Shown here: piece after piece, positions 1-8,432 of the stretch
How positions within the stretch are numbered: position 1 is the stretch's first letter
How the letters are laid out: each line of letters opens with the position of its first letter
Source: JBFFSQ01 sp041572275
Lineage (GTDB): Bacteria; Pseudomonadota; Gammaproteobacteria; SZUA-229
Direction of reading: 5' to 3'
Length of the DNA: 64,000 bases
Assembly (NCBI GenBank): GCA_041572275.1
Contig: JBFFSQ010000002.1
Span: forward strand, 1-64,000
Translations under genes and position numbers: made by a program
Notes under the pieces: model-generated
What the model was told of the DNA's origin: nothing
Seen by the model: only the letters and a program-made list of their open reading frames with translations
The model's database searches: none

Positions 1-147
1 ATAAACTCTGGATGAGCCTGGGATAAAAATATTCATCACTGTTGATAACTGGATACAAATTACCACTATTTTGGTAACGATGTAACGTCAACCTGAGTCC
101 AGTTATTGCTCTCTAAACATTACTTATTGAATAACACTTTTTGCATA

Positions 148-606
148 CTATTCCTTTAGTTCTTTCATTTGCACTTCATAACATTGAGGACAAATGCCAT
201 GACTAAAGCTTGCACCTGAATGCTCATGAATGTATTTTTCCACCCGATCCCAGGCACCTGACTCATTTCTTATTTTATTACAGTATGAACAAATAGGTAT
301 GATTTCACGCAGTTCTTTAACTTCAGCGATAGTGTCTTGCAGTTGTGCAATCAATTCCTCACGCTCAAGCTCCAGCTTTTGTCTTCTTTTTTCTGACTTC
401 AAGGAAATATACAACGGCATCAGCAGGGATATAGTGCCAAAGGTAAATACAGTCACAACGTATTCTATTTTCTCATCAAATGATTCATCGACTTGTGTAA
501 ACATGCCTTCTGATAAAATCATTTCTTCGATATAGAATTCCCAGAGTGTAACCAGGAGCAACAATGAAACGACGATTAACGCAAATAAAGCATAAATTCT
601 CTTCAT
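148..606 (-). CDS. Membrane protein with C-terminal Cys-pair (zinc-type) motif
   Basis: A 152-residue protein of unknown function. Two hydrophobic segments (about residues 5-25 and 48-68) predict two membrane passes. A charged, probably coiled-coil stretch (70-100) follows, then a cytoplasmic C-terminal motif with C106-x2-C109 and C139-x2-C142 around KIR, W, Y-x3-H and FSHGICP. From family knowledge, this CxxCxKIR...FSHGICPxC motif is commonly found at the end of PAS, response-regulator and kinase proteins. Here it is carried by a short membrane anchor without a kinase or receiver. The two Cys pairs suggest metal binding (inference). It is monocistronic in this window and no good ribosome site is visible before the ATG. 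Membrane topology and motif are seen; the signalling role is a guess. Confidence 0.7.
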   Translation of the reverse strand: MKRIYALFALIVVSLLLLVTLWEFYIEEMILSEGMFTQVDESFDEKIEYVVTVFTFGTISLLMPLYISLKSEKRRQKLELEREELIAQLQDTIAEVKELREIIPICSYCNKIRNESGAWDRVEKYIHEHSGASFSHGICPQCYEVQMKELKE

Positions 607-842
607 CTAACAAACTTTGTATAAACCAGGATGAAACTACCCTTAAATAATTATGGTGTTTTACTGCCTTGATGTAAATATCCAAAAGGCCTCTAACACC
701 CTTAACTAAATGCACAGAATATAATCACCGTCTAATATTAAAATTAACCTCTGGTCGTGGCTAACCCGATTTATTGTTAATATAGTTGAAATATTGTCCG
801 TCCCTCTGCTAATGTTCAGCCAGAAGCATAAGGAATACCGAT

Positions 843-1310
843 ATGATCCGGTTAATACTACTCAGCACAGTTTTAATCACATTTTCTTCAATGTCCCATT
901 CAGCGGATTTTGCGAAGAGTGAATCCCTGGCTGAATACACGCCTGTTTTAACTGATGAATTTAAACAACTACTAAAATCTGCTGATGTTGCTGCAGGTGC
1001 AGAGTTTTTTGATCGTAAATGCTCACAATGTCATGACCATAAAAAACAGGGGGGTCATAGCAAAGGACCTCATTTATGGAATGTTATGGGGCGCAAAGCA
1101 GGTAGCATGCCCGGATTCGAATATTCTGAAGCGATGAAAAAATCAGGCCATAGCTGGAATTATGCGACGCTGAATTACTATTTAACACGCACCGACCGTG
1201 CCGTTCCTGGCCGCTCAATGAATTTTAGAGGCATACGACAGGACGACATTCGCGCCGATTTATTGGTATTTATTCGTACCCTTAATGATAATCCGCCACC
1301 ACTACCCTAG
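843..1310 (+). CDS. Periplasmic class I cytochrome c
   Basis: A 155-residue protein with a signal peptide (about residues 1-20, ending SHS-A) and a single haem site C60-S-Q-C63-H64. The surrounding KGPHLWNVMGRKAG segment and the GRSMNF segment carrying the likely distal ligand M126 are typical of soluble mitochondrial-type cytochromes c (c2/c550). It probably shuttles electrons in the periplasm. An AAGGA ribosome site lies just before the ATG. It sits 70 bp upstream of a di-haem cytochrome on the same strand, so the two may be co-transcribed. Haem binding is well supported; redox partners cannot be read from the sequence. Confidence 0.9.
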   Translation: MIRLILLSTVLITFSSMSHSADFAKSESLAEYTPVLTDEFKQLLKSADVAAGAEFFDRKCSQCHDHKKQGGHSKGPHLWNVMGRKAGSMPGFEYSEAMKKSGHSWNYATLNYYLTRTDRAVPGRSMNFRGIRQDDIRADLLVFIRTLNDNPPPLP

Positions 1311-1380
1311 TCGAAGTCTATAATTGGAAAAATTGGCGACAGGCTGGGCCTCCCCTTTTATTCAAATCTGGAGGATGACT

Positions 1381-2043
1381 ATGATTATTTCTATACGTAG
1401 CATGCTACTGATGACCCTCCTTGTAGCTTCCCCCCTTGTGGTCTCTGCTGAGCCTCCCCCTGCCTTTGAGGGTAGAAGACTGTATGTGTCCTACTGTCAG
1501 TTATGCCATGGCATCAGTGGTAAGGGAGACGGTCCTCTAGCTAAGGCGATGAACATCAGTCCGGCAGATCTGACCACCACCGTACGTTCCAGAAGTGACA
1601 CCATTCTCACGAAGATCATCACCGGCAAGGGTCGACAAACCATAACCGGTCGTGACCGACATAACCTGATCAGTGAAGCCATGCCCGAATGGAAAGATGT
1701 TTTCAATGAGTCTCAGGTAAATTCATTGATTGCATATCTCCGCTTCATGGGTAACACCAAACATGACCTGATGGGTGATCCAAAAGTCGGTATGCAGCTC
1801 TACGAGACGTATTGCCAGGTCTGTCATGGCGTTGATGGTGACGGTGATGGCATTATGACCAAACTCATGGGGATCATGCCCATGGATCATACCAACCCAA
1901 ACGAGACTAATCGCCTTAGCAATAAAGAACTCGTTAAAAGCATACTTGATGGTAAAGGACGTTTTATGCCAGCCTGGCGTGACATTCTCAGTCAGGATGA
2001 CGTCGAAGCACTGGTTAGCTATATTCGATTGCTTTCACACTGA
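1381..2043 (+). CDS. Di-haem cytochrome c
   Basis: A 220-residue protein with a signal peptide (ending about VSA-E24) and two tandem cytochrome c domains. The haem sites are C39-Q-L-C-H43 and C145-Q-V-C-H149, each followed by GxGDG and later an AMPEW- or FMPAW-type Met ligand (M101 in the first domain). This is the c4/cbb3-associated type of small di-haem cytochrome. The start was chosen at the ATG at 1381 because GGAGG (1370-1374) lies 6 nt upstream; a TTG at 1324 would add 19 residues lacking signal-peptide character. It follows the mono-haem cytochrome, so the pair may form one electron-transfer unit. Confidence 0.9.
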   Translation: MIISIRSMLLMTLLVASPLVVSAEPPPAFEGRRLYVSYCQLCHGISGKGDGPLAKAMNISPADLTTTVRSRSDTILTKIITGKGRQTITGRDRHNLISEAMPEWKDVFNESQVNSLIAYLRFMGNTKHDLMGDPKVGMQLYETYCQVCHGVDGDGDGIMTKLMGIMPMDHTNPNETNRLSNKELVKSILDGKGRFMPAWRDILSQDDVEALVSYIRLLSH

Positions 2044-2118
2044 GCAGGTAAACAGCCTGATGATGATAGTAAAAGTCCACTACATCCCTCTATTTACTCA
2101 ATACCACAAAAATTATCT

Positions 2119-2511
2119 ATGAAAGCATGTCGAGAGTGCAAACATAAAGTTAGCGAGCAAGCCCCCATTTGTCCGCATTGTGGCGCACCAAGGCCTGCTA
2201 TAGAAAACTGGGATGGCTGGGGCTATGAATATAAATCAAAAACTAAAATTCTGGGCTTACCTTTACTCCATATCTCTTTTAAATTCAGCTCCAGGTTTAT
2301 GCCTGTTCCTGCCAAAGGGATTATAGCCATCGGCCAATTCGGTGCAGGCATCGTAAACATTAGCCAATTTGGAATCGGTGTATTTAGTCTGTCGCAATTT
2401 ACAATCAGTGTCTTTGCCATTACACAATTTGGAATCGCCTATTCATTAATTGCCCAAATTGGTTTATATATTAATCAAGGCTATGGACAAATAGTGAAAA
2501 GCTTGTTTTAG
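2119..2511 (+). CDS. Zinc-ribbon protein with glycine-rich hydrophobic repeats
   Basis: A 130-residue protein. The N-terminus is a zinc ribbon (C4-x2-C7 and C18-x2-C21, CPHCG type). After a linker with GWGYEYKSK and LGLPLLHI, the second half is a repeat of about 10 residues built on [IV]-x-QFG-x-[AG]: IAIGQFGAGI, NISQFGIGVF, SLSQFTISVF, AITQFGIAYS. From family knowledge, similar ribbon-plus-GLPLLHI-plus-repeat proteins occur in many bacteria without a known function. The repeat could form a membrane-associated or beta-solenoid-like structure. No Shine-Dalgarno is obvious. Function is not assigned. Confidence 0.65.
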   Translation: MKACRECKHKVSEQAPICPHCGAPRPAIENWDGWGYEYKSKTKILGLPLLHISFKFSSRFMPVPAKGIIAIGQFGAGIVNISQFGIGVFSLSQFTISVFAITQFGIAYSLIAQIGLYINQGYGQIVKSLF

Positions 2512-2698
2512 GCACTGGCACTATTACAAGACTTTTTAAATTTCTGCCATATTCAGCATCAACCTGGAATAAACCACATATTATTGATCCTGCTCTAAAA
2601 ACTGCCTTTGTAAATTTTGCTACCACTCATAGAATTAATAATGTGGCATTGAACAAATGATGATTTCGATATTTAAATCCATCTTATGAGGCCGTACT

Positions 2699-3217
2699 AT
2701 GGCTTTACCTACTCCACTTGAATCCGATTGGTCATCCTGGTTAATTGGTGAATGGATTGGCACTGGTGAAGGCGCTGTTGGTAAGGGTCAACACTTAATG
2801 ACTGTGGAGCCCGGATTAAGAGGTCAATTTTTATTCTTTAAGTACATCAGTAAAATCACTGAGATGTCAGATGATCATATCAGGTACATGAAGGAGCATA
2901 TGAACCTGTCCGATGATGATATTGACCAAATTCATCATTCCACTTTCGAAGAACTTGGTATTGAAACAATGCTCGCTGATTCAAATGAGATCGTTGTTCA
3001 TATTTTTGATAGCTGGCGAACCATACTCAGCGGCAAAGGCTCATGGGATGGCCATAAAGAAACCATCCATTTCTCTGGTGAGGGTACATCGGGTGTTCGC
3101 GTTATTGAGCGTATCAACCAGAATCAGATGTTCATTACACAGGAATGGAGTATGCCAAATGGTAGTGTAATGGTTGAGACCGGAGAACTTAAACGTGTTG
3201 CTTTATCTGCAAAATAA
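2699..3217 (+). CDS. Conserved lipocalin-like (DUF1579-type) protein
   Basis: A 172-residue soluble protein without a signal peptide. The opening WLIGEWIGTGEG and the later pattern of amphipathic beta strands ending in an EWSMPNGS / VETGELKR segment resemble DUF1579/nitrobindin-like small beta-barrels. A helical insert (about residues 60-95) is rich in Asp, Glu and His. A GAGG ribosome site lies 7 nt before the ATG. The gene stands alone. Family placement is by pattern only; ligand and role are unknown. Confidence 0.6.
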   Translation: MALPTPLESDWSSWLIGEWIGTGEGAVGKGQHLMTVEPGLRGQFLFFKYISKITEMSDDHIRYMKEHMNLSDDDIDQIHHSTFEELGIETMLADSNEIVVHIFDSWRTILSGKGSWDGHKETIHFSGEGTSGVRVIERINQNQMFITQEWSMPNGSVMVETGELKRVALSAK

Positions 3218-3340
3218 GTGACTGCAATCCAGCAAATTTGGCGATCGTCAGCCATTAATATAATCTGTCATAGCATTCTGATAACAAACACCCCAGATCT
3301 CCAGTATTAGAATCTAATTGTATTTCGACTGACTCAGAGC

Positions 3341-3703
3341 CTAACAGCTAATCTTCTGGCCGCGATAAATAATTTGTTTAGATGATTTTTTTTCTAGCTT
3401 ATTGGAGCTGCCCGCAGATTGACCTACAGGGTCGGTAATTGGTTGACCCCGATAATAACGTACACTTGGTGACCTGATTTCTACTTCATCATTATTGCCA
3501 CCTTCACTTTCAGGCACCAGTTGTGCAAGCAATTTACTCGTACAGTTCTTCAAATCATCAGAAGATGACTGACTGGCATAGGCAAAGAAGCGTGCAATCG
3601 CCTGATCATCATCCAGATCAATACGTACACCAAACTCCTGTTTAATTATTCTCTGACTTTGAAGCATTAATTTTATTGTTTCACGCGAAAGCGCCATAGT
3701 CAT
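3341..3703 (-). CDS. Hypothetical protein with duplicated YRGQ motif
   Basis: A 120-residue protein I do not recognise. The N-terminal half (1-65) looks alpha-helical (LMLQSQRIIKQEFG, ARFFAYAS). The C-terminal half is low in hydrophobics and holds two copies of a short motif, RYYRGQPI (about residue 83) and IIYRGQKI (about 111), separated by a Ser/Lys-rich linker. Doubled YRG motifs are also seen in DUF4278 proteins, but the resemblance is limited to these few residues. GGGG lies upstream of the ATG. No neighbour suggests a role. Confidence 0.5.
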   Translation of the reverse strand: MTMALSRETIKLMLQSQRIIKQEFGVRIDLDDDQAIARFFAYASQSSSDDLKNCTSKLLAQLVPESEGGNNDEVEIRSPSVRYYRGQPITDPVGQSAGSSNKLEKKSSKQIIYRGQKISC

Positions 3704-4516
3704 AATAAATCCCCAAACCTGTACATAATTATAAGTATTTTATTATTTGCTACTATGCAACTCGCATACCGATTTTAAGACTCACCTAAAAAACAACTAT
3801 TTGTTAAATACTATCAATAACTTATGTGAAAACCTCACGACATCTTAGTGTTTGATTTCTTTTGATATGCACCATAATTGCTCCATGGGTGCACCAGGCT
3901 ATATTGTTTATATAGCGGTAATGGAGAAACAGTTATAACAAACCCTGATAGTCAGCCATAAGCCGCTCAAACATCAACGAGCCCAGCTCAGACTTAAAGC
4001 CTCAGCATGCATGCGAATATTCCGGTCTGGTACGATTTTTGTTCGTGTGAAGCCGAGCCCTACTGGCTAGAAGCAATGAAAATTAAATCGGATAAGGATC
4101 GTTGACCATCAGCCATCACTCTGACTGAACTTATGCCACATTGGTAAAGAGACGGTATGACCCCTATCACTTTTTAGCGGACAATATCTTGCTTTAATAT
4201 CAGCAAGGGTTAATATTTAACACAATATTCACATTTTCCGTGCAGACTATGACAGTTGCTGTACTTTCATAGTGCATAACCGGTGTGATAGAACAAAGGC
4301 ACAAGCCCGATTCACACCTAAGCAATTGATATTGTGTGATTTTCACAAAAAACCATTAGGTCCGAAAACTGGCGCGATTATTGATAAGTTTAATTGAATA
4401 GCACTACAAAAAAGCTGCCTGACCTAAAGCCATTAGTGAAAGTTAGATTCGACTCACATTAATACCGATGCTATTGACTACCATTTATACAGTTCAGCTA
4501 CACCTTTGAAACGAAC
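3704..4516. other. Long non-coding stretch upstream of gpmI
   Basis: About 810 bp with no supported gene. It holds a GCACCA/TGGGTGCACCA cluster near 3868-3897 reminiscent of NtrC half-sites and a weak sigma54-like string (CTGGCGCG...TTGAT, 4369-4386) lacking the -12 GC. A 32-codon reading frame at 4007-4105 has no ribosome site. It may be a regulatory region or a decayed gene; nothing here is convincing. Confidence 0.3.
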
Positions 4517-6109
4517 ATGACCGATACATCTATGAACATAAGCCACACCCCCCCTCGCCGCCCTGTTGTGCTAATCATTATGGATGGCTTTGGTATCAAC
4601 CCGAGCAAATTACATAATGCAGTTGAGGCCGCCAGCACGCCCAATCTGGACGCCTATTTCTCCCACTACCCACATACGCTGATCCAGGCCTCTGGAACAG
4701 CTGTTGGCCTGCCCGATGGTCAGATGGGCAATTCAGAAGTAGGCCATATGTGTCTGGGCGCCGGTAGCATTATCCTGCAGGATATTATGCGGATTAATAG
4801 CGCCATTGAAGATGAATCTTTCTTCCAGAACCCGGCACTGATAGAGGCTATAGACACATCAGTAGCTCAGGGTCGCCCTGTCCATTTATTTGGGCTGGTC
4901 TCTGACGGCGGTGTTCACAGTCAATTAGGCCATCTACAGGCTCTGATCCGACTATGTAAACAACGCCAGGCCAAACCCCTGTTACACATGATTACAGACG
5001 GCCGGGATACAGCACCCAAATCGGCCATCACTTACCTCGCGGATATCGAACCCCTACTCCATGAAGCCGGAGGCGGCATTGCCAGTATCATGGGTCGATT
5101 CTATGCCATGGATCGTGATAATCGCTGGGAACGGACTGAACGCGCCTGGCGAGCCTATGTATTGGGCAAAGGTGAAAAAGCACAGTCCGCTGATTCGGCA
5201 ATTCGCAGCGCCTATGCAAAAGGCGACACTGACGAATTTATCCAGCCCATCCTGTTGCCGATGTTCGAACCCCTGCAGGCAGAGGACCAGGCTATCTGGT
5301 TTAACTTCCGCAAGGATCGTCCACGCCAGATGATCGATGCCTTATGCATGGATAGCTTCTCGGGCTTTGACCGTGGCGATGCGCCGCGGCCACACATCAC
5401 CTGTATGATGCCATACAACAGTGACTGGTCTCTACCCTATGCCTATGAATCTGACCGACCGGAAACCTGCCTGGCCGAGGTAATCAGTAAAGCCGGGTTG
5501 AAACAGTTCCATTGTGCAGAAACTGAAAAATACCCCCACGTCACCTATTTCTTTAATGGCGGCCATAACGAGCCATTTGAAGGTGAAACCCAATATGTCA
5601 TTCCTTCACCAAAGGTTGACACCTACGATCTAAAACCCGAAATGAGTGCACCCGAGGTGGCGAATGCTGTCATCAAAGCCATCGACTCTGAACAATATGG
5701 TTTTATTGTGGTTAATTTCGCCAATGGTGACATGGTTGGCCATACAGCCGTAGCCGATGCCGTTGTGAAGGCTGTTGAGGCACTCGATACTCAGGTCGGT
5801 CGGGTCATAGAAGCAGCTGTCGCACATGACTGTGCTGTTATTGTCACCGCTGATCATGGCAACTGTGAAGAAATGATTAATCCGGTCACTGGCACGCCGC
5901 ATACACAGCACACGCTTTATCCGGTGCCCTGCATCATTATCGATCAGTCCTCCTGGGAACTATCATGCTCTGGCAGCCTGTCGAGTATTGCACCTACTGT
6001 GTTGCAGCTGATGGGACTGGAGACACCATCACAGATGCATACAAAATCCCTGTTACTAAAAGAATCAGAATCGACGATCTATACGCGGCATATGAGTATT
6101 GTGGCTTGA
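4517..6109 (+). CDS. gpmI: 2,3-bisphosphoglycerate-independent phosphoglycerate mutase
   Basis: Interconverts 3- and 2-phosphoglycerate in glycolysis/gluconeogenesis, using a Mn-dependent phosphoserine intermediate. The 530-residue length is close to the usual 510-520. Visible hallmarks are VVLIIMDGFG with metal ligand D23, the catalytic Ser in GQMGNSEVGH (S73), the HLFGLVSDGGVHSQ and MGRFYAMDRDNRWER substrate segments, and the C-terminal VTADHGNCEEM metal site. The ATG is preceded only by a weak GAAACGA. It is separated from the convergent acyltransferase by a perfect hairpin. The C-terminus runs slightly past the usual end (HMSIVA). Confidence 0.97.
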   Translation: MTDTSMNISHTPPRRPVVLIIMDGFGINPSKLHNAVEAASTPNLDAYFSHYPHTLIQASGTAVGLPDGQMGNSEVGHMCLGAGSIILQDIMRINSAIEDESFFQNPALIEAIDTSVAQGRPVHLFGLVSDGGVHSQLGHLQALIRLCKQRQAKPLLHMITDGRDTAPKSAITYLADIEPLLHEAGGGIASIMGRFYAMDRDNRWERTERAWRAYVLGKGEKAQSADSAIRSAYAKGDTDEFIQPILLPMFEPLQAEDQAIWFNFRKDRPRQMIDALCMDSFSGFDRGDAPRPHITCMMPYNSDWSLPYAYESDRPETCLAEVISKAGLKQFHCAETEKYPHVTYFFNGGHNEPFEGETQYVIPSPKVDTYDLKPEMSAPEVANAVIKAIDSEQYGFIVVNFANGDMVGHTAVADAVVKAVEALDTQVGRVIEAAVAHDCAVIVTADHGNCEEMINPVTGTPHTQHTLYPVPCIIIDQSSWELSCSGSLSSIAPTVLQLMGLETPSQMHTKSLLLKESESTIYTRHMSIVA

Positions 6110-6170
6110 ACCGATACAGTTGATCGAAAGCTTTTGGTATTAGGCATTCAGAGTAAAATTTGCAAAACAG

Positions 6171-6194
6171 ACCCCAGATTGATCAATCTGGGGT
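6171..6194. terminator. Perfect palindromic hairpin between convergent genes
   Basis: The arms ACCCCAGATT and AATCTGGGGT flank GATC, forming a 24-bp perfect palindrome between the ends of gpmI and the acyltransferase gene. No strong T-run follows on either strand, so it is at best a weak bidirectional terminator. Confidence 0.5.
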
Positions 6195-6257
6195 TGGAAA
6201 ATCAATAAATAACTATCAAAACATCATGATGACGCATGCAATTGCTTTGGTGCCATA

Positions 6258-6950
6258 TCAGCTGATGCCAAACATTTTGCGATACGCGTCTTCTAGCGGT
6301 AGCGATCGGTCTTTGTAGCTGATTACATCACCGAATTCAATGTTCACAGTTGCCGGTTCCGGCCTTCTGCCCAGCGCCTTTTTCAGGGCCTCATTGGCAT
6401 TGTTGCGAATATACACTGGCAGGATATCCAGTCGGTTTTTGACGGCAATAATCTGTGAACCCTCTTTGAATTCAGACAGACTGGTATCTTCTTTATTGCG
6501 AGTACCTTCAGGAAAAACGAAAATTGATTCACCTTTAGCAACACAGGCTTTAGTGTCTTTAAAGAATGAACTCATTTGTTTGGCATCTCGATCCAGCAAT
6601 ATGGTGCCAGCATTACGCGTAAACATGCCAAAGAAAAATGAATTATACAGTTCCTTCTTGGCGACCCAATGACCGTAAATATTGGTATTTCGTAACGCGA
6701 GCTCAATAATAACCGGATCAATGATGCTGCGATGGTTGGATACTAATAAATATTGACCGTTCGGATCAATCTTGTCCACACCCTGGACCTCAACTGAAAT
6801 ATTGAGTTTCGACATCAGTTTATCTGAATAATCTACACGTAACTGCTTTTTTGCCGCTGTAGATTCGGTCCTTTTTAGCCGAAATCCATATAAATTCGTT
6901 AAAAAGGTCGCATACAGGGCCTTTTTGATCTGATTGATATTCAAAAACAT
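6258..6950 (-). CDS. 1-acyl-sn-glycerol-3-phosphate acyltransferase (PlsC family)
   Basis: Transfers an acyl chain to lysophosphatidate to give phosphatidate, at the inner face of the cytoplasmic membrane. The 230-residue length fits the family. The catalytic HX4D box is NHRSIID (H73, D78), the second block is RNAGTILLDRD, and the substrate-binding block is FPEGTRNKED. The N-terminus has a short hydrophobic anchor. GGAG lies unusually close to the ATG. The gene stands alone, convergent with gpmI. It could also be a related lysophospholipid acyltransferase of different specificity. Confidence 0.88.
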   Translation of the reverse strand: MFLNINQIKKALYATFLTNLYGFRLKRTESTAAKKQLRVDYSDKLMSKLNISVEVQGVDKIDPNGQYLLVSNHRSIIDPVIIELALRNTNIYGHWVAKKELYNSFFFGMFTRNAGTILLDRDAKQMSSFFKDTKACVAKGESIFVFPEGTRNKEDTSLSEFKEGSQIIAVKNRLDILPVYIRNNANEALKKALGRRPEPATVNIEFGDVISYKDRSLPLEDAYRKMFGIS

Positions 6951-7266
6951 GCTCCAAAAGTCAGTTGGGCAGTAAAACAGGAAATAGGCGACAAATCAAT
7001 ACATTAGCCAGGTCTAATATGTTTGCATTCGCATGGCTCAGGCGAGTAATGATTCTTGCCAATTCCCATCATTAACAGGGGGATGTAATTATGCCACAGG
7101 ATAGCAACTTTAAGAGAGGTTCTGATAAGGCCAACTTGAAGATTATAGCTGGATGGAAAAAATGAGTGAATAAGACTGTGATAGGGATAATTAGCAGGCA
7201 AACAGGCCATGAGCAATTATAACTGGCTATTGTATAAACAAGCAGCCAGTTAATTTATGCGCTGAT
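6951..7266. other. Non-coding stretch
   Basis: About 315 bp. A 24-codon frame at 7091-7165 follows a GGGGG stretch, but it is too short and featureless to call. Reading frames on the other strand lack coding character. Nothing else is supported. Confidence 0.3.
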
Positions 7267-7380
7267 TCAGTCTTCTGAGTTAGTGGTATTCATCAGGCTA
7301 TTGATTTTGACACCCAGAAATACAAAAACGATTACTGATCCGATTACTGAAAGAATGGCGCCAATGGCAGTCGCGTCCAT
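7267..7380 (-). CDS. Small single-pass membrane protein (37 aa)
   Basis: A 37-residue reading frame starting MDATAIGAILSVIGSVI, with one clean hydrophobic helix (about residues 5-24) followed by a charged polar tail ending NSED. The ribosome site AGAGAG sits about 8 nt upstream of the ATG, which with the textbook membrane topology argues it is real. It lies 103 bp from the divergent methyltransferase gene. No family is recognised; it resembles the many small stress- or complex-associated membrane proteins only in general form. Confidence 0.55.
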   Translation of the reverse strand: MDATAIGAILSVIGSVIVFVFLGVKINSLMNTTNSED

Positions 7381-7483
7381 AGTAAAACTCTCTTAGTTAA
7401 TTAACGGTGATATACACCAGAAAAGGCGGTCGCAATGTATAGTAGATGACAGATGCCTTCAACCTTAAAATCAAAAGGTTATT

Positions 7484-8236
7484 ATGACGAACGTTTTTAA
7501 AGATTATTTCTCTGAAAACTCATCCGGCTACAGTCAATATCGACCACACTATCCGGAACCGCTTTTCAATTACCTGTCGAGCATATGCCTCCAGCATCAT
7601 CGCGCCTGGGACTGTGCGACTGGCACAGGCCAGGCGGCGAGCAAACTGGCTGACTATTTCGATACGATCATTGCCACGGATGCCAGCTCATCGCAAATCG
7701 AACAGGCCATTCAAAATGACAGGATTATTTATCAGGTAGCAACTGCCGAAGACACTATGATCGAGAACAACTCGATTGATTTGATTACTGTGGCTCAGGC
7801 CTTGCACTGGTTCGATATCAATCGTTTTGCGGATGAGGTGCAACGTGTGATAAGAGAAGGCGGCATAGTTGCGGCGTGGACTTACAACTTATTTTCAATT
7901 AATACTGATTTTGACCGCATCCTTCATTATTTATACCAGACCACGCTCGGACCGTTTTGGCCTGTGGAGCGTAAACTGGTTGAAGAAGAATACCGCAACA
8001 TTCAGCTACCATTGAAGCCAGTACAGCCACCTGCGTTTGAGATGACGGCTCAATGGACATTCTCACAGGTCATTGGTTATTTAAACACCTGGTCTGCGGT
8101 AAAAAAATATACCCAGTCCACCGGCCATAATCCAGTTGAGTTGCAATATAAATCACTTCTCAAAGCCTGGGGACCTCCCGAACAAGTCCGAACAATCCGC
8201 TGGCCGCTAACCCTCAAGCTTTGGCGTCAGGAATAA
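7484..8236 (+). CDS. Class I SAM-dependent methyltransferase
   Basis: A 250-residue protein of the Methyltransf_11 type. Motif I is WDCATGTGQAA (about residues 42-52), the acidic end of beta2 is ATDAS, and the motif II/III region is DLITVAQALHWFD. The QALHW signature and the opening FSENSSGYSQYRPHYPEPLF are typical of the yeast Tmt1/UbiE-like small-molecule methyltransferase group. AAAAGG lies 6 nt before the ATG. Substrate cannot be inferred; neighbours are unrelated. Confidence 0.88.
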   Translation: MTNVFKDYFSENSSGYSQYRPHYPEPLFNYLSSICLQHHRAWDCATGTGQAASKLADYFDTIIATDASSSQIEQAIQNDRIIYQVATAEDTMIENNSIDLITVAQALHWFDINRFADEVQRVIREGGIVAAWTYNLFSINTDFDRILHYLYQTTLGPFWPVERKLVEEEYRNIQLPLKPVQPPAFEMTAQWTFSQVIGYLNTWSAVKKYTQSTGHNPVELQYKSLLKAWGPPEQVRTIRWPLTLKLWRQE

Positions 8237-8432
8237 ATTGGCACGTTGACAAATCATCCAGAAACGTAATTTTAATGTCTTTTACATTTTATTCAGAATA
8301 TCATTTACATAGTGTCCATCCATCATTTTCGTTTATAGTATAAATAAAACTATGATATTTGATCTGTTTGGTATCTATACTTCCAACATAGACAAGAATA
8401 TTAATTTGAGATACCTCCAGCCTGTTTAAATT

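Noticed and set aside
2913..3170. 85-codon plus-strand frame inside the DUF1579-like gene
   Set aside because: Shadow in another frame of a gene with a good ribosome site and family pattern.
4007..4105. 32-codon frame encoding a Cys/Trp-containing peptide (IPVWYDFCSCEAEPYW)
   Set aside because: No ribosome site and no known family; could be a relic but cannot be supported.
4369..4386. Sigma54-like promoter CTGGCGCG...TTGAT upstream of gpmI
   Set aside because: The essential GC of the -12 element is missing and it lies 130 bp from the gene.
7091..7165. 24-codon plus-strand frame after GGGGG
   Set aside because: Too short and without further support; a purine-rich stretch upstream is not enough.
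7004..7216. 70-codon minus-strand frame
   Set aside because: No ribosome site, odd composition, no recognisable family.
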